In this document: positions 17,508 to 26,697 of the stretch, in pieces
Numbering within the stretch: the first letter of the stretch is position 1
Layout: each line of letters opens with the position of its first letter
NCBI RefSeq assembly: GCF_003205515.1
Contig: NZ_KZ826489.1
Coordinates: 62,001 to 126,000, forward strand
Length of the DNA stretch: 64,000 nt
Origin: Litorivita pollutaquae
GTDB lineage: Bacteria > Pseudomonadota > Alphaproteobacteria > Rhodobacterales > Rhodobacteraceae
Direction of reading: 5' to 3'
Notes under the pieces: generated by a model
The model's input: only the letters and a program-made list of their open reading frames with translations
The model's database searches: none
What the model was told of the DNA's origin: nothing
Translations under genes and position numbers: made by a program

Positions 17508-17589
17508 ATGCCTCCGGCGGGGATATTTTCGGAAAATAGAACGCGCGCGCGCCTATTCTGCTTTCTCTCAATATCCCCGCCGGAGGCAT
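17508..17589. repeat. long inverted repeat built from two GCCTCCGGCGGGGATATT copies
   Basis: Perfect 20-base arms (17508-17527 and 17570-17589) flank a 42-base centre with partly complementary AATAG/CTATT and alternating CG. The right arm, read on the minus strand, continues into GAGAGAAAGCAGAA, nearly identical to the single copy at 38052-38083. It lies just past the ribE stop and probably also acts as a terminator. Confidence 0.85.
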
Positions 17590-17624
17590 CCGCAATCGGC
17601 CAAATGCACCACCATTCGACGGGA

Positions 17625-18212
17625 TCAGGAGAATTCTTGCAGCCGTGCCACGTAGCGGGCCAGTGTATCGATTTCGAGGTTGATGCGATCTCCGACTTTG
17701 GCATCCCCCCATGTGGTGGCCTCTTTGGTGTGGGGGATGAAATTGATGCCAAAATCGCACCCATCGACCTCGTTCACCGTCAAGGATGTGCCGTTGAGCG
17801 CCACCGACCCTTTGGGCGCAATGAACCGCGCCAAGGCCTCCGGAGCGCAAAGGGTAACGCGGGTGCTGTCGCCCTCGTCCTGCAACGCCACGATCTCGGC
17901 AACGCCATCCACATGGCCCGACACAATATGCCCGCCCAATTCATCGCCAACCTTGAGCGCCCGTTCGAGGTTTACCCGCCGCCCCTCAACCCAATCGCCG
18001 AGGTTGGTTTTCGAGACGGTCTCACGACTGACCTCGACGTCATACCAGTCATCGCCAAGCGCGATCACCGTCAGGCAGACACCATCGCTGGCGATGGAGG
18101 CCCCGATATCGATCCCGCCGGTGTCATAGCCCGTGGTAATCCGCACACGCAGGTCGCCGCGTTGCTCCAATGCCGTCACGCGGCCAATATCGGTGATAAT
18201 ACCCGTAAACAT
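17625..18212 (-). CDS. ribE: riboflavin synthase alpha chain
   Basis: A 195-residue riboflavin synthase that dismutates two lumazines into riboflavin. Two tandem beta-barrel halves are visible, each with its signature. The first starts MFTGIITDIGRV and includes SIASDGVCLTV; the second includes GHIVSGHVDG and SVALNGTSLTVNEVDG. Length fits the family. It is transcribed away from the divergent capsule gene and is followed by a hairpin repeat. Confidence 0.95.
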   Translation of the reverse strand: MFTGIITDIGRVTALEQRGDLRVRITTGYDTGGIDIGASIASDGVCLTVIALGDDWYDVEVSRETVSKTNLGDWVEGRRVNLERALKVGDELGGHIVSGHVDGVAEIVALQDEGDSTRVTLCAPEALARFIAPKGSVALNGTSLTVNEVDGCDFGINFIPHTKEATTWGDAKVGDRINLEIDTLARYVARLQEFS

Positions 18213-18369
18213 GCGGTGTTTCCTTCGGTCAGACGCCTAATTTCGCCTCTTGAGGTAGCCTCCTTGCAACATTTTGACAAGCACCTGCGGCGTCGCGGGG
18301 CCCGAAGCCTTAATTTTGCCGAAGGTCTGCGCTAAGCTGTTTGAAAGAACTTGTGCGGTAACACATGGC

Positions 18370-19701
18370 ATGGACGATACGGATCACAGTGAGATGACGT
18401 TAAGACCCACCGAGGCAGAGCCGCCCGCACGGCGTAATTTTCTATTTCTACAGGGACCACACGGGCCGTTTTTCCACAGCTTGGGAAAAATGCTGCGCCT
18501 CGCCGGAGCCGAGGTTTGGCGTGTCGGCTTCAATGCCGGGGACCGCGCCTTTTGGTTTCATTCCGCCTCCTACATCCCGTTCCACGGCGCGCAAGACGAA
18601 TGGCCCGCGACATTCGACGCGCTATGCGCCGAGAAATCCATCACCGACATTGTCCTTTATGGCGACACCCGCCCAATTCATGCCGAGGCCGTGACCCGCG
18701 CCCGGGCTGCGGGGTTGACGGTGCATGTTTTCGAAGAAGGCTACATGCGCCCCTATTGGGTTACCTATGAACGCGGCGGATCGAACGGCCATTCGCGGCT
18801 CATGGATATGAGTGTTGCAGATATGCGCCGCGTTTTGGCGAACTCCGATATGGACACACCGGTGCCGCCCGCCCGTTGGGGTGACACGCGCCACCACATT
18901 TTCTATGGCGCGCTCTACCATTGGTTCGTGATGTTCCGAAACGGCAATTATCGCAATTTCCGCCCTCATCGCGCTCTGAGCGTGGCCAAGGAATTTCAAC
19001 TTTATGTCAAGCGCCTTCTGCTCATGCCGGCGCAAGCATTGGACCGGATGATCGCCACCTTCCGCATCCGCAGCGGCGGCTTTCCCTACCATCTTGCCCT
19101 GCTGCAGCTTGAGCATGACAGCTCGTTTCAGATGCACTCGCCCTTCGCCACGATGACCGATTTTCTCGACGTGGTGATTCGTGGTTTTGCCGAAGGCGCG
19201 CCGGGCCATCACCATTTGGTTTTCAAGTCCCACCCGCTTGAGGATGGGCGTGCGCCTCTGCGCCGTGAGATCAAGCAGTTGGCCAAGGCCTATGGCCTCA
19301 ACGGCCGCGTGCATTGGGTGCGCGGCGGCAAGCTGGCACAGCTATTAAATGACGCGCGCACCGCAGTAACCGTCAATTCCACCGCCGCGCAGCAAGTCCT
19401 GTGGCGCGGCATTCCGCTCAAAACCTTTGGCGATGCGGTCTACGCCAAACCCGAGTTTGTATCGACCCAACCGCTGCCCGAATTTTTCGCCGGCGCAGGT
19501 CGCCCCGACCGGCGCGCCTATACCGATTACCGCCGCTACCTATTGGAAACCAGCCAGATCGCAGGCGGGTTTTATTCGGCGCGCGGCCGGCGGCAATTGA
19601 TGCGCCAAGTCGTCGATATGATGCTCTCGCCCGAAGACCCCTACGACGCGCTTGCCTCCGGCAGCGCCGCCCCGCGACAATCGCTTCGACTGGTGAACTG
19701 A
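18370..19701 (+). CDS. capsule Kdo-transferase / export protein, KpsS-like
   Basis: A 443-residue protein of the capsule polysaccharide synthesis family to which KpsS belongs. KpsS adds the first beta-Kdo of the lipid linker in group 2 capsules. Recognisable segments are LFLQGPHGPFFHSLG near the N-terminus, VFEEGYMRPYWVTYE, LVFKSHPLEDGRAPLR and TVNSTAAQQVLWRGIPL. ATG at 18370 is the preferred start; ATG at 18394 (MTLRPTE) is an alternative, and neither has a strong Shine-Dalgarno. It is first in a plus-strand block with kpsD- and kpsC-like genes and divergent from ribE. Confidence 0.82.
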   Translation: MDDTDHSEMTLRPTEAEPPARRNFLFLQGPHGPFFHSLGKMLRLAGAEVWRVGFNAGDRAFWFHSASYIPFHGAQDEWPATFDALCAEKSITDIVLYGDTRPIHAEAVTRARAAGLTVHVFEEGYMRPYWVTYERGGSNGHSRLMDMSVADMRRVLANSDMDTPVPPARWGDTRHHIFYGALYHWFVMFRNGNYRNFRPHRALSVAKEFQLYVKRLLLMPAQALDRMIATFRIRSGGFPYHLALLQLEHDSSFQMHSPFATMTDFLDVVIRGFAEGAPGHHHLVFKSHPLEDGRAPLRREIKQLAKAYGLNGRVHWVRGGKLAQLLNDARTAVTVNSTAAQQVLWRGIPLKTFGDAVYAKPEFVSTQPLPEFFAGAGRPDRRAYTDYRRYLLETSQIAGGFYSARGRRQLMRQVVDMMLSPEDPYDALASGSAAPRQSLRLVN

Positions 19702-20321
19702 CCCCCAAAGCGGCCAGGCTCCCGGATAATGCCAAGGTGCAAACCGGCAAACCACAAGGTTTCAAGCATATGCCCGCCCCCATAGGGCCGGACAAACAAT
19801 CGCCCCTTAGATCTTCCACGGCGAGAACACTGATTTATCTCCCGCCAGAGGGTGTCTTAGCCACTTCATATGTCATGGCTGCGCTTGCGGGCCATCGGGC
19901 GCGCGCTCCGCATCGGCCTGATGTTTGGCGCCGCAGCCGTCTTTTCATCTGTGCCGACATACAGCTGAGCACGATAGAGACCTAGAGCGCAGCGCTCTAT
20001 GGCGGCGCTTTGCCGGCAAACGGGGTGCCGTTAGTGACACGCCGTTAAGTAATCGCCATCATCCAATGATGGCCGCGTCGCACCCCCGCGCACGACGGGC
20101 CTCACAGACCCCATATCTAGCGGCACGATCAGAATACCCCACAGCATCTCGTAGCGCACGCGCCGCCGCGCGACCATGAAGCCACACATACAACCCGGAA
20201 AACGGCCCAACGCCGCGCAAATGCTGGATTTTTGCGAATGGGTAGGCTAGCCTGCTGCCAAAGCGCCCGAAAAAATGAGGCGCGCAGAGGCAGAAATATC
20301 AGGTCGAGGAGACCCGAGGCA
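19702..20321 (+). other. 620-base gap between kpsS- and kpsD-like genes
   Basis: No convincing gene. There is a short perfect hairpin (7-bp arms, 19983-19989 and 19993-19999). No JUMPstart/ops element (GGCGGTAG) was noticed. Length suggests a separate promoter for the kpsD-kpsC pair, but I cannot place it. Confidence 0.5.
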
Positions 20322-21455
20322 GTGAATACCCATTCAAAAAAATGGGCGCGTGGTATCGCGCTTTTGGCCGCATTGGCCGTCGTTTCCTCCTGCGGGTTAC
20401 CGCGCGTGGGTCCCAACAAACGCGAAATTTATGCCGGGTCCGTACAAAACCAAGGCGACGCCTTCATCGTTGCGGTTAATGACCGCGTGACCCGTGCCAC
20501 CGCCTTCACCCCCGCGCTTGGATTTTCCGATGCCTTTCTTAACGCCAGCCAAATCGGATCGGATACCATTCGCCCGGGCGATACTCTGGGCCTGACGGTT
20601 TGGGAAAACGTCGATGACGGGCTCCTGGTCGGCGAAGGACAGAACTCTGCGGTGCTTGAAGAAGTCCAAGTCGACGGTGCCGGTTTCATTTTCGTTCCCT
20701 ATGCAGGCCGCATTCGCGCCGCAGGCAACACACCCGAGGCCATTCGCCGGATCATTTCGACCAAGCTCGAAGGCCAAACCCCCAGCCCACAAGTTCAGGT
20801 GCGCCGCCTCGCCGGTGACGGATCGACCGTCAATCTCGTCGGCGCCGTGGGGGGCCAAGGGGTATATGCCATCGAACGCCCCACCCGCACGCTTTCGGCG
20901 ATGCTGGCCCGCGCGGGCGGCATTACGATTGAGCCCGAAACCGCACAAATCACCGTGATCCGTGGCAAGGAACGCGGCGAGATCTGGCTCCAAGACCTCT
21001 ATGAACACCCGGAAAATGACATCGCCCTGCGCGGCGGCGACCGCATTCTGGTCGAAGCCGACACTCGCGCCTTTACCGCGCTTGGCGCCACATCGGGCCA
21101 AGCCCGCGTCACATTCGAAACCCAAACGCTCAGCGCACTTGAAGCCATCGCCCAAGTCGGCGGCCTTGTCCCCACGGCGGCAGATCCGACCGGGGTGTTT
21201 GTCCTGCGCAATGAACCTGCCGAAATCGCCAATATGGTCATGGGCCGCACCGATTTGGTCGGCGCGCAGCGCCTTGTCTATGTGCTTGACCTGACCAAAC
21301 CCAACGGCATGTTCATGGCCCGTGACTTTGTCATCCGCGATGACGATACACTTTATGTCACCGAAGCGCCGTTCACCCAGTGGAACAAAACCATTGGTGC
21401 GATCACCGGCTCGCTCACCCCGATCAATTCGATCAACTCGCTCGCGGGCAACTAA
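20322..21455 (+). CDS. outer-membrane polysaccharide export lipoprotein (Wza/KpsD type)
   Basis: A 377-residue polysaccharide export protein. From the GTG at 20322 the N-terminus is a basic segment, a hydrophobic stretch and the lipobox VSSC with Cys24, so it should be lipidated and moved to the outer membrane. It contains the export domain (RPGDTLGLTVWENVDDGLLV... GFIFVPYAGRIRAAGNTPEAIR) and SLBB-like repeats (GAVGGQGVYAIERPTRTLSAMLARAGG; LEAIAQVGGLVP). The signal peptide and GAGGA upstream favour GTG over the ATG at 20232. It forms a unit with the kpsC-like gene 19 bases downstream. Confidence 0.88.
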   Translation: MNTHSKKWARGIALLAALAVVSSCGLPRVGPNKREIYAGSVQNQGDAFIVAVNDRVTRATAFTPALGFSDAFLNASQIGSDTIRPGDTLGLTVWENVDDGLLVGEGQNSAVLEEVQVDGAGFIFVPYAGRIRAAGNTPEAIRRIISTKLEGQTPSPQVQVRRLAGDGSTVNLVGAVGGQGVYAIERPTRTLSAMLARAGGITIEPETAQITVIRGKERGEIWLQDLYEHPENDIALRGGDRILVEADTRAFTALGATSGQARVTFETQTLSALEAIAQVGGLVPTAADPTGVFVLRNEPAEIANMVMGRTDLVGAQRLVYVLDLTKPNGMFMARDFVIRDDDTLYVTEAPFTQWNKTIGAITGSLTPINSINSLAGN

Positions 21456-21474
21456 ACCTCGAGGGACGTCCAAC

Positions 21475-23520
21475 ATGATGGATGACCCACATAAGCCAGC
21501 CGCCGGTCTCTCCAACCGGCGGCTGCTCTATTACACTCTCGGTTTCTTGCGGCAACATCGCCTGCGCGCCATTCTGCGCGGTGCGGGATATGACCCGGTT
21601 TTCGGCTATCTGACGCGGCCACGCGACGGTGACGTGATCGGTGTTTGGGGGCACAGCCCCTATGCCAAACGGGGCGAAGCTTGGGCCAAAAAGACCGGCT
21701 TACCTCTGGTCCGGATCGAGGACGCGCCGCTGCGGTCGCTGCATCCGGGACGGCAGGGAGAGCCGCCGCTTGGCTTAACCATCGACACGCGCGGCGCAAT
21801 GTTTGATGCCCGCCAACCCTCCGATCTCGAACATCTTCTGATGACCGACCCGCTGGATGATGCGGCAGTTCTTTCGCGCGCGCGCGGCGCAATGGCCCGC
21901 ATCAGGGACGCGCATTTAAGCAAATACAGCGCCAATGACCCTGCCCTGCCCCCGCCCGATCCGGGGTATGTTTTGGTGATTGACCAAACCCGCGACGATG
22001 CCTCGGTGCGCCTTGGCGGGGCCGATGCCAACAGCTTTCGCGAAATGCTTTACTACGCGATGGAGGACCACCCCACCGCGCGTATTTTGATCAAGACCCA
22101 TCCCGAAACCGCCGCCGGTCATCGCGCGGGCTATTTCAGCCCAGACGATGCCCAAGGCCGGGTGCAACTGATCACCGCGCCGCATAGCCCGCAAAACCTG
22201 CTCGAAGGCGCGATTGCGGTCTATACCGTTACTTCGCAATTCGGGTTTGACGCGATCCTGTCGGGGCACCGCCCGCAGGTCTTCGGCCTGCCGTTCTATA
22301 GCGGCTGGGGGCTGACAGAGGATCGCCACCCCAATCCGCTGACCCGCCGCAACCGTCCGCTGACGCGGGTGCAACTGTTCGCCGGCGTTATGATGCTTTA
22401 CCCGCATTGGTATGATCCTTACCGCAACAAATCCTGCGAGATCGAGGATGTGATTGCGACGCTCGAAGCCGAAACCCGCAGCGACCGCGAGGATCGCACC
22501 GGATGGAGCGCAGGGCACATGCGTCTGTGGAAACGTCGCCCGTTGCAAAGGTTCTTTGGCACAGAAAAACCAATGCGATTTTCGGACAAAGCGGTTGAGG
22601 GCCGCAACCACATGGTTTGGGGCATGGCGCCGGCTACGGACGGCACATATCGCCTTGAGGACGGGTTTTTGCGCTCTGCCGGACTGGGCGCGGCGCTCAC
22701 CCCGCCCCTGTCCTTAGTGCTCGATGATCTGGGGATGTATTACGATCCAACCCGCGAAAGCCGCCTGGAACGGCTCATCCACGCCCGCGCCGATATCTTA
22801 CGCCCCGATCAAGCCCTGCGCGCCGAACGGCTCATGACACAGCTCGGCAAAGCCGGATTGAGCAAATATAATCTGGGCGCCGCAGCACCGGATTTGGAGG
22901 GGCTGCCCGATGCGCCGCGTATTCTTGTGCCCGGACAGGTCGAGGACGATGCGTCGATCCGCCTTGGCAGCGGTCAGGTTGCCACCAACCTCGCGCTTTT
23001 GGAAGCCGCCCGCGCCGCGCATCCCGATGCGGTGATCCTTTACAAACCTCACCCTGATGTCGAGGCAGGCCTGCGCAAAGGTGCGGTGTCGCAACAAGCC
23101 TTGGCCGATCTGGCCACCCGCGTTTTGTCCGGCACCGATCCTGCCGCGCTTTTGGCGCATGTCGATGAAGTTTGGACCATGACCTCCGGCCTCGGGTTCG
23201 AAGCCTTGCTGCGCGGCGTGCCTGTCACCTGCCTTGGCACGCCCTTCTATGCCGGTTGGGGTTTGACCTGCGATCTGGGTACGGTCCCCGCCCGCCGGGT
23301 CCGCAGCCCCGCACAAAATCCGGTGCGCCTTCTGGCGCTCGCCCATGCGGTCCTCATTGATTATCCGCGCTATTTTGATCCGGTGACACGCCATCCCTGC
23401 CCGCCCGAAGTGGTGGTCGATCGCCTCTCCACGGGGCAAACTGGCGGCAAAGCCCCCGCACTTAGAGTGCTCGCAAAATTGCAAGGCATATTGGCAAGCC
23501 GCGCGCATCTATGGCGCTAG
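21475..23520 (+). CDS. kpsC: capsular polysaccharide beta-Kdo transferase, KpsC-like
   Basis: A 681-residue protein with two tandem homologous Kdo-transferase modules, roughly residues 10-330 and 345-670, as in KpsC. Both carry the paired signatures: VLVIDQTRDDASVRLGGA / ILVPGQVEDDASIRLGSG, ILIKTHPE / ILYKPHPD, TVTSQFGFDAILSG / TMTSGLGFEALLRG, and FYSGWGLTEDR / FYAGWGLTCDLG. KpsC extends the poly-beta-Kdo linker on the lipid acceptor in the cytoplasm. GAGGGAC precedes the ATG at 21475. It converges with ribD, with one base between the stop codons. Confidence 0.92.
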   Translation: MMDDPHKPAAGLSNRRLLYYTLGFLRQHRLRAILRGAGYDPVFGYLTRPRDGDVIGVWGHSPYAKRGEAWAKKTGLPLVRIEDAPLRSLHPGRQGEPPLGLTIDTRGAMFDARQPSDLEHLLMTDPLDDAAVLSRARGAMARIRDAHLSKYSANDPALPPPDPGYVLVIDQTRDDASVRLGGADANSFREMLYYAMEDHPTARILIKTHPETAAGHRAGYFSPDDAQGRVQLITAPHSPQNLLEGAIAVYTVTSQFGFDAILSGHRPQVFGLPFYSGWGLTEDRHPNPLTRRNRPLTRVQLFAGVMMLYPHWYDPYRNKSCEIEDVIATLEAETRSDREDRTGWSAGHMRLWKRRPLQRFFGTEKPMRFSDKAVEGRNHMVWGMAPATDGTYRLEDGFLRSAGLGAALTPPLSLVLDDLGMYYDPTRESRLERLIHARADILRPDQALRAERLMTQLGKAGLSKYNLGAAAPDLEGLPDAPRILVPGQVEDDASIRLGSGQVATNLALLEAARAAHPDAVILYKPHPDVEAGLRKGAVSQQALADLATRVLSGTDPAALLAHVDEVWTMTSGLGFEALLRGVPVTCLGTPFYAGWGLTCDLGTVPARRVRSPAQNPVRLLALAHAVLIDYPRYFDPVTRHPCPPEVVVDRLSTGQTGGKAPALRVLAKLQGILASRAHLWR

Positions 23521-23521
23521 A

Positions 23522-24622
23522 TCAAAGCTCGGCGCGCCGCCAGATATGCAGCAGATCATTGCCCACCGTCCGCGCTTCGCAAAGTTTGAAGCGCGGTGCA
23601 TCAGCCAAACGCTCTATCCCCATCGCGCTCAGGCTGGGCCGCCCTTCCGCGCCCAAGGCCAGACCTGCGGTAAAGCCGATCAATTGATCCACCAGATCGG
23701 CGCCCAAAAGCGAGGCGGCCAAAGCTCCGCCGCCTTCGCAGAACACCCGCGTCAATCCGGCATCGCCAAGCTTGGCCAGGATATCGCCCGCATCCAACAT
23801 CCGCCCGTCGGCCCGCACCTCGATCAGAGTCGCCCCGATCCCGGCCCAGGCCTCGCGCAGCGCCGGATCGGCGTCGGGTCCGTGAATGAGCCAGACAGGC
23901 ACCTCTTTGGCGGTGCGTGCCAATGTGCTCAACAGCGGCAGATCAAGCCGCCGCGACACCACAACACGCACCGGTTGCTGCGCAATGCCAAGGCCGCGCA
24001 CCGTCAAAGACGGATCATCGGCGCGCGCCGTCCCCCCCCCGACCATCACCGCGTCATGGGCGGCGCGCTGCAGATGCACCAACCGGCGCGCCTCGGGGCC
24101 GGTGATCCATTGGCTTTCGCCCGACGCGGTGGCAATGCGCCCGTCAAAGCTGGATGCGAGTTTCAGCGTCACCAAGGGCCGGCCTTGCTCGCGGGCCATG
24201 AAAAAACCGGCATGGTCGCGGGCCGCTTCGCTGGTCAATATCCCGGTGGTGACCTCGATCCCTGCCGCCCGCAACATGGCAAACCCCTGCCCCGAAACCC
24301 GCGCGTCAACGTCCTCGAGTGGGGCGACAACCCGCGCGATGCCCGCCGCAATAAGCGCGTCGCAGCAGGGCGGCGTTTTACCGTGATGGGAGCAGGGTTC
24401 TAGGGTGACATAAGCGGTGGCACCCCGCGCGGCGGTGCCCGCTTGAGCCAAAGCAATCGGCTCTGCATGCGGGCGCCCGCCCGCCGCAGTCCAGCCACGT
24501 CCGACAATGCGCCCGTTTTTGACTATCACACAGCCCACAGCAGGATTGGGCCATGTCGCCCCCTGCCCGCGCCGCCCCAACGAAAGGGCGAGCGCCATGT
24601 AACGGTGATCGTGCGAAGTCAC
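23522..24622 (-). CDS. ribD: bifunctional pyrimidine deaminase/reductase RibD
   Basis: A 366-residue RibD catalysing deamination and then reduction of the pyrimidine intermediate in riboflavin synthesis. The deaminase zinc site is intact ([11 protein letters not shown] and [18 protein letters not shown]). The reductase domain shows [21 protein letters not shown] and [20 protein letters not shown]. The start appears to be GTG at 24622, overlapping the nrdR stop as GTGA, so translation is coupled. A later ATG in frame (codon 9) would remove conserved residues. The rest of the rib genes lie beyond the capsule block. Confidence 0.95.
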   Translation of the reverse strand: MTSHDHRYMALALSLGRRGQGATWPNPAVGCVIVKNGRIVGRGWTAAGGRPHAEPIALAQAGTAARGATAYVTLEPCSHHGKTPPCCDALIAAGIARVVAPLEDVDARVSGQGFAMLRAAGIEVTTGILTSEAARDHAGFFMAREQGRPLVTLKLASSFDGRIATASGESQWITGPEARRLVHLQRAAHDAVMVGGGTARADDPSLTVRGLGIAQQPVRVVVSRRLDLPLLSTLARTAKEVPVWLIHGPDADPALREAWAGIGATLIEVRADGRMLDAGDILAKLGDAGLTRVFCEGGGALAASLLGADLVDQLIGFTAGLALGAEGRPSLSAMGIERLADAPRFKLCEARTVGNDLLHIWRRAEL

Positions 24623-25086
24623 TCGTCCGGTTCGACGTTCGGGCGCAGTTCGGAGACGAATTTATCGAAATCGTCTGCGGCTTGGAAGTTCTTGTAAACG
24701 CTGGCGAAACGCACGTAGGCAACGGTATCGATGCGGGCCAAAGCCTCCATCACGATCTCGCCAATGAGTTTCGACGGGATATCCGTTTCGCCCATGCTTT
24801 CCAGCCGGCGAATGAGCCCCGAAATCATCTGGTCCATGCGCTCTTGCTCGATGGGGCGCTTTTGCAGCGCAATGCGGATCGACCGTTCCAATTTGGAGCG
24901 GTCAAAATCCTCACGCCGACCGTTGGATTTCAATACCACCAGATCGCGCAACTGCACGCGTTCATAGGTGGTGAAGCGGCCACCGCATGCAGGGCAAAAC
25001 CGGCGGCGACGGATCGAAACATGGTCCTCAGCCGGCCGGCTGTCTTTCACTTGAGTGTCCATATTTCCACAAAACGGGCAACGCAT
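24619..25086 (-). CDS. nrdR: transcriptional repressor NrdR
   Basis: A 155-residue NrdR, the ATP/dATP-sensing repressor of ribonucleotide reductase genes. The N-terminal zinc ribbon (CPFCGN...[13 protein letters not shown]) and the ATP-cone ([17 protein letters not shown]) are clear. Its stop overlaps the ribD start, forming the nrdR-ribD pair common in bacteria. Confidence 0.97.
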   Translation of the reverse strand: MRCPFCGNMDTQVKDSRPAEDHVSIRRRRFCPACGGRFTTYERVQLRDLVVLKSNGRREDFDRSKLERSIRIALQKRPIEQERMDQMISGLIRRLESMGETDIPSKLIGEIVMEALARIDTVAYVRFASVYKNFQAADDFDKFVSELRPNVEPDE

Positions 25087-25206
25087 CAGCCGGATCCTCT
25101 TATCACTTCATGCAATCATATGCGGGGAGTGCGCGGATGTTGCGGCGCCCCTCCGCCTGTCCACCGTCACTATAGGACAGCCACCATCCTTTGGGTAGAG
25201 CAAAAG

Positions 25207-25629
25207 TCAGCCCGCAAGATGCGCCGCGATCCGGCGGCTGTGAGGGGCATCGCGGTGTTCAAACAGATAAATTCCCTGCCATGTCCCAAGCCGCATCCGC
25301 CCGTCAGCAACGGGGATCGACACCGACACCGGCATCATCGCTGCCTTGATATGGGCGGGCATATCGTCGGGCCCCTCATAGGTATGTGTCAGATAGGCCA
25401 TCGACGGATCGCTGGTGGGCGGCACCAACCGGGCGAAATAGGCGCGCAGGTCGGTTTGCACCTCCGGATCGGCGTTCTCTTGGATCAACAGCGAACACGA
25501 CGTGTGCTGCACGAATAGGGTCAATAGGCCATCGGCAACCCCAGTCGCAGCAACCCATGCCGCGACATCACTGGTAAATTCATACAGCCCCTGTCCGCAG
25601 GTGCCTATGGTGAACCCATGCTGCCTCAT
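25207..25629 (-). CDS. YjbQ family protein (UPF0047)
   Basis: A 140-residue YjbQ/UPF0047 protein with the family signatures LLTLFVQHTSCSLLIQENADP, PAHIKAAM and LGTWQGIYLFEHRD, whose His/Glu residues form the conserved pocket. Members show weak thiamine-phosphate synthase activity; the physiological role is unsettled. Its ATG overlaps the stop of the upstream capsule-like gene (ATGA), so the two are probably co-expressed. Confidence 0.9.
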   Translation of the reverse strand: MRQHGFTIGTCGQGLYEFTSDVAAWVAATGVADGLLTLFVQHTSCSLLIQENADPEVQTDLRAYFARLVPPTSDPSMAYLTHTYEGPDDMPAHIKAAMMPVSVSIPVADGRMRLGTWQGIYLFEHRDAPHSRRIAAHLAG

Positions 25630-26615
25630 GGCTGCCCCGGCATATGCGCCTTGCACAGCTCCCACACCCGGTCTGCAAACTCCTCTTTCGCCGGCTCGAA
25701 CCCGTGCACCGCCAAGGCCCAGTAAAAATAATCTTCATATGGAAAGCTCGCCAAAGCCACCGGCGCCGCCTCAAGCGCGCGGGGCAAATCGACGCCCTCT
25801 TCCACAACCCAAGCCGCGTGATGATACTCGGTTCTGCCGCATAGAATCACTGGCTTTTTGTGCATCAACGCCTCAAATCCCACGGCGCTGGTCTGGGTCA
25901 CGATCCGGTCGCTGACCGCGATCAAATCATGCACCGATGCGGCGCTGACGGTGACGCCGCACCCGCGCGCCACCTCCGACAAAGTCGCATTGCGCGCCGC
26001 GTCCCCCGCAGGATGCAATTTAAGATAGACCCGCCGCCCCTGTGCCGCCTGCGCCGTGCGGGTGATCACCTCCGCCATCGGAACATAGTGAAGCGGCTGT
26101 TTGAAATGCTCGATATCTTGGGCGAAAATGGTCGCGTAGGCGCCGTCAATCTGCGCGCGCGCGGGTTGCGGCAACTTACTGACATTCTCGCGCCGCATAT
26201 GTCCGGTAACCCCGTTGAAAAAATAACGTGCCGCCCTGTGGTCAATCACATCGGGATCAAACACCCGATCTGCCTGCGCCGCGCGGCCATGCACGCCGCT
26301 CGGGTCCAACATCCAGAACCCCCAAATATAATGCGGATGCGCATGCAATATATGAGGCCCCTGCGGTGTGATCGGCCCGATCACGATATGCAGATAGGGT
26401 TTTTCAAACAACCGCTGCGCAGCTTTGCGTTCGGCACGGATTAAAAATGCCCCATGCCCTTCGATGCGCGCCTTGGCCGCCAGCTTGTTGAAAAAAGCAA
26501 AGCGGCCCTCGCGCAGGGCCCGAAACCACGTCTCGGAAGCATGCACAATCACCGGACCTTTGCCAAAATCAGTTTGACCAAGACGATCAATCAACGTGAG
26601 AGCGGATGCAGACAT
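25626..26615 (-). CDS. capsule biosynthesis-like protein (KpsC/KpsS fold)
   Basis: A 329-residue cytoplasmic protein without transmembrane helices. The second half has the hallmarks of the Kdo-transferase/polysaccharide synthesis fold: VYLKLHPAGDAARN, VTQTSAVGFEALMHKKPVILCGRTEYHHA and a tail with FPYEDYFYWAL. The first half (VIVHASETWFRAL..., HAHPHYIWGFWMLDPSGV) is less typical. I infer a glycosyltransferase-like role in surface polysaccharide synthesis. It is separated from the kps block by ribD and nrdR and is translationally coupled to the YjbQ gene. Confidence 0.62.
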   Translation of the reverse strand: MSASALTLIDRLGQTDFGKGPVIVHASETWFRALREGRFAFFNKLAAKARIEGHGAFLIRAERKAAQRLFEKPYLHIVIGPITPQGPHILHAHPHYIWGFWMLDPSGVHGRAAQADRVFDPDVIDHRAARYFFNGVTGHMRRENVSKLPQPARAQIDGAYATIFAQDIEHFKQPLHYVPMAEVITRTAQAAQGRRVYLKLHPAGDAARNATLSEVARGCGVTVSAASVHDLIAVSDRIVTQTSAVGFEALMHKKPVILCGRTEYHHAAWVVEEGVDLPRALEAAPVALASFPYEDYFYWALAVHGFEPAKEEFADRVWELCKAHMPGQP

Positions 26616-26697
26616 AAGGCCAAGTGTGGCCCAATTCGTTCACCCCGCGCAAGGGCGCCGGACTTCTCTTTGGCTCACCCCGTTTCAGTGACCTCCC

